Positions 4,443-5,139 of a DNA stretch of 5,139 nucleotides are shown here, piece by piece. The notes under the pieces were generated by a model. It searched no databases. It was not told the DNA's origin and saw nothing but the letters and a program-made list of their open reading frames with translations. The position numbers and the translations under genes were made by a program. The DNA comes from Nitrososphaera sp. (GTDB lineage Archaea; Thermoproteota; Nitrososphaeria; Nitrososphaerales; Nitrososphaeraceae), in assembly GCA_023252395.1 (NCBI GenBank), contig JAJPDY010000101.1, positions 1 through 5,139 of the forward strand, given 5' to 3'. The stretch's first letter is position 1; the number at the start of each line of letters is the position of its first letter.

Positions 4443-5139
4443 CTACTGCTTCATGAGAGCGACTATTGCCTGCGCGATCTCGGATTTGCTAAAGAGCAGC
4501 TTTATCGAGTCATCCTTGCGTTTTTTTGCCGGGTTCAGCTCCAAGATATTGAGCTGGCCATCCACCAGAAATTCTATGTGCAGGGATTTTCTTGCAATGC
4601 TCGCGTTCCTCACGCCAAAGCGCCGGTTTACAAGGCTGTCTGGGCTGCTGGGGTCAAGCGATGTCAGCCTGCTCACCGCGTCGACAAACAAGTTGAGCAG
4701 GGCAAAGAGCTGGTCTGGCTGCTTTTTTTCCCCATCTTTGTCTTGGGCTATTCCCCACTTTACCTTGCTCTTTGTCATTGACGCAAGGCTGTCAAACCTC
4801 TTCACGTACTCGCCAAACACCGACTCCATCTTGACATCAACCACGTGATCTTTTGACCTGGAAAACTGCGAAGTCACCTTCTGGTCTGTAAACTCCATCC
4901 CGCGGTACCTGGCGTAGAGCAACGGCTGGCCGTATTTCACCACGTAGGCTTCGCAGCCCTCTATCTGCGAAATAAGGTCAAGAAAGTAGTTCTTTGATGT
5001 CGGGTTCTTTACTGCCGCGTTCATCTTGGCTATTATCATGAGCTTGAGAAGGTCCCTAACAAAGTCGTCCGCGTATTTGGGGAATTCCTCAAAATCATAG
5101 CGGACCTCCTCCACCACCAAGACAGTATTGCTACCTGAT
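4443..5139 (-). CDS. Uncharacterised protein (5' partial)
   Basis: I do not recognise this protein. 231 residues are visible and the frame is open to the right edge, so the N-terminus is probably missing; TTG 5120 and the two GTG codons after it are possible but unsupported starts. The sequence looks soluble: no signal peptide or membrane segment, and only one cysteine. The N-terminal part of the visible sequence is a helical stretch (FEEFPKYADDFVRDLLKLMIIAKMNAAV), followed by mixed strands around EAYVVKYGQPLLYARYRGM. A charged, probably disordered stretch (AQDKDGEKKQPDQ) precedes a helix FALLNLFVDAVSRL, then FGVRNASIARKSLHIEFLVDGQLNILELN, and a basic helical tail. It ends one base before the arsR operator region and is co-oriented with that operon, but arsR has its own promoter, so a functional link is not shown. 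Probably a lineage-specific archaeal protein. Confidence 0.7.
   Translation of the reverse strand, partial: SGSNTVLVVEEVRYDFEEFPKYADDFVRDLLKLMIIAKMNAAVKNPTSKNYFLDLISQIEGCEAYVVKYGQPLLYARYRGMEFTDQKVTSQFSRSKDHVVDVKMESVFGEYVKRFDSLASMTKSKVKWGIAQDKDGEKKQPDQLFALLNLFVDAVSRLTSLDPSSPDSLVNRRFGVRNASIARKSLHIEFLVDGQLNILELNPAKKRKDDSIKLLFSKSEIAQAIVALMKQ

Noticed and set aside
1..5139. CRISPR array, tRNA/rRNA genes, insertion sequences
   Set aside because: No spaced direct repeats, cloverleaf, rRNA stretch, transposase motif or terminal inverted repeats were seen.

Overview
The window looks like chromosomal DNA from an ammonia-oxidising archaeon of the Nitrososphaera group (Thaumarchaeota/Nitrososphaerota). 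Supporting signs are archaea-specific families (AbrB-PhoU fusion, zinc-ribbon MBF1, archaeal-type HflX, aTrm56), base composition near half G+C, archaeal TATA boxes, an apparently leaderless transcript and tightly overlapping genes. The genus is inferred from gene content and style; no search was run.

Left half, plus strand (1-3115): a PhoU-type regulator cut by the left edge of the window is followed after 27 bp by a compact chain mbf1 - hflX - trm56. The last three overlap by 1 and 4 bp, so translation is probably coupled. All three act on the translation apparatus: MBF1 is a ribosome/transcription-associated factor, HflX a ribosome-binding GTPase, and aTrm56 methylates C56 of tRNA.

Middle (3116-3233): a 118 bp gap between convergent operons. 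It is not empty. It holds a TATA-like box at the usual distance from a candidate C/D box guide RNA (box C, D'-like, C'-like and D boxes with two 12-nt guides). It also holds a nested inverted repeat followed by a T-rich run, which is a candidate terminator. The two readings overlap and partly compete; this is the most interesting spot in the window.

Right half, minus strand (3234-5139): an operon of an ArsR-family winged-helix repressor and two tandem AHSA1/SRPBCC-domain paralogues (arsR to SRPBCC-2 to SRPBCC-1, with a 4 bp overlap and then a 6 bp gap). Its 37 bp promoter region contains a TATA box placed for leaderless transcription from ATG 4405, buried in a 32 bp imperfect palindrome that is probably the repressor's own operator. 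Upstream, in the same orientation and running off the right edge, is a protein of unknown function.

No RNA gene other than the sRNA candidate, no mobile element and no CRISPR array was seen.
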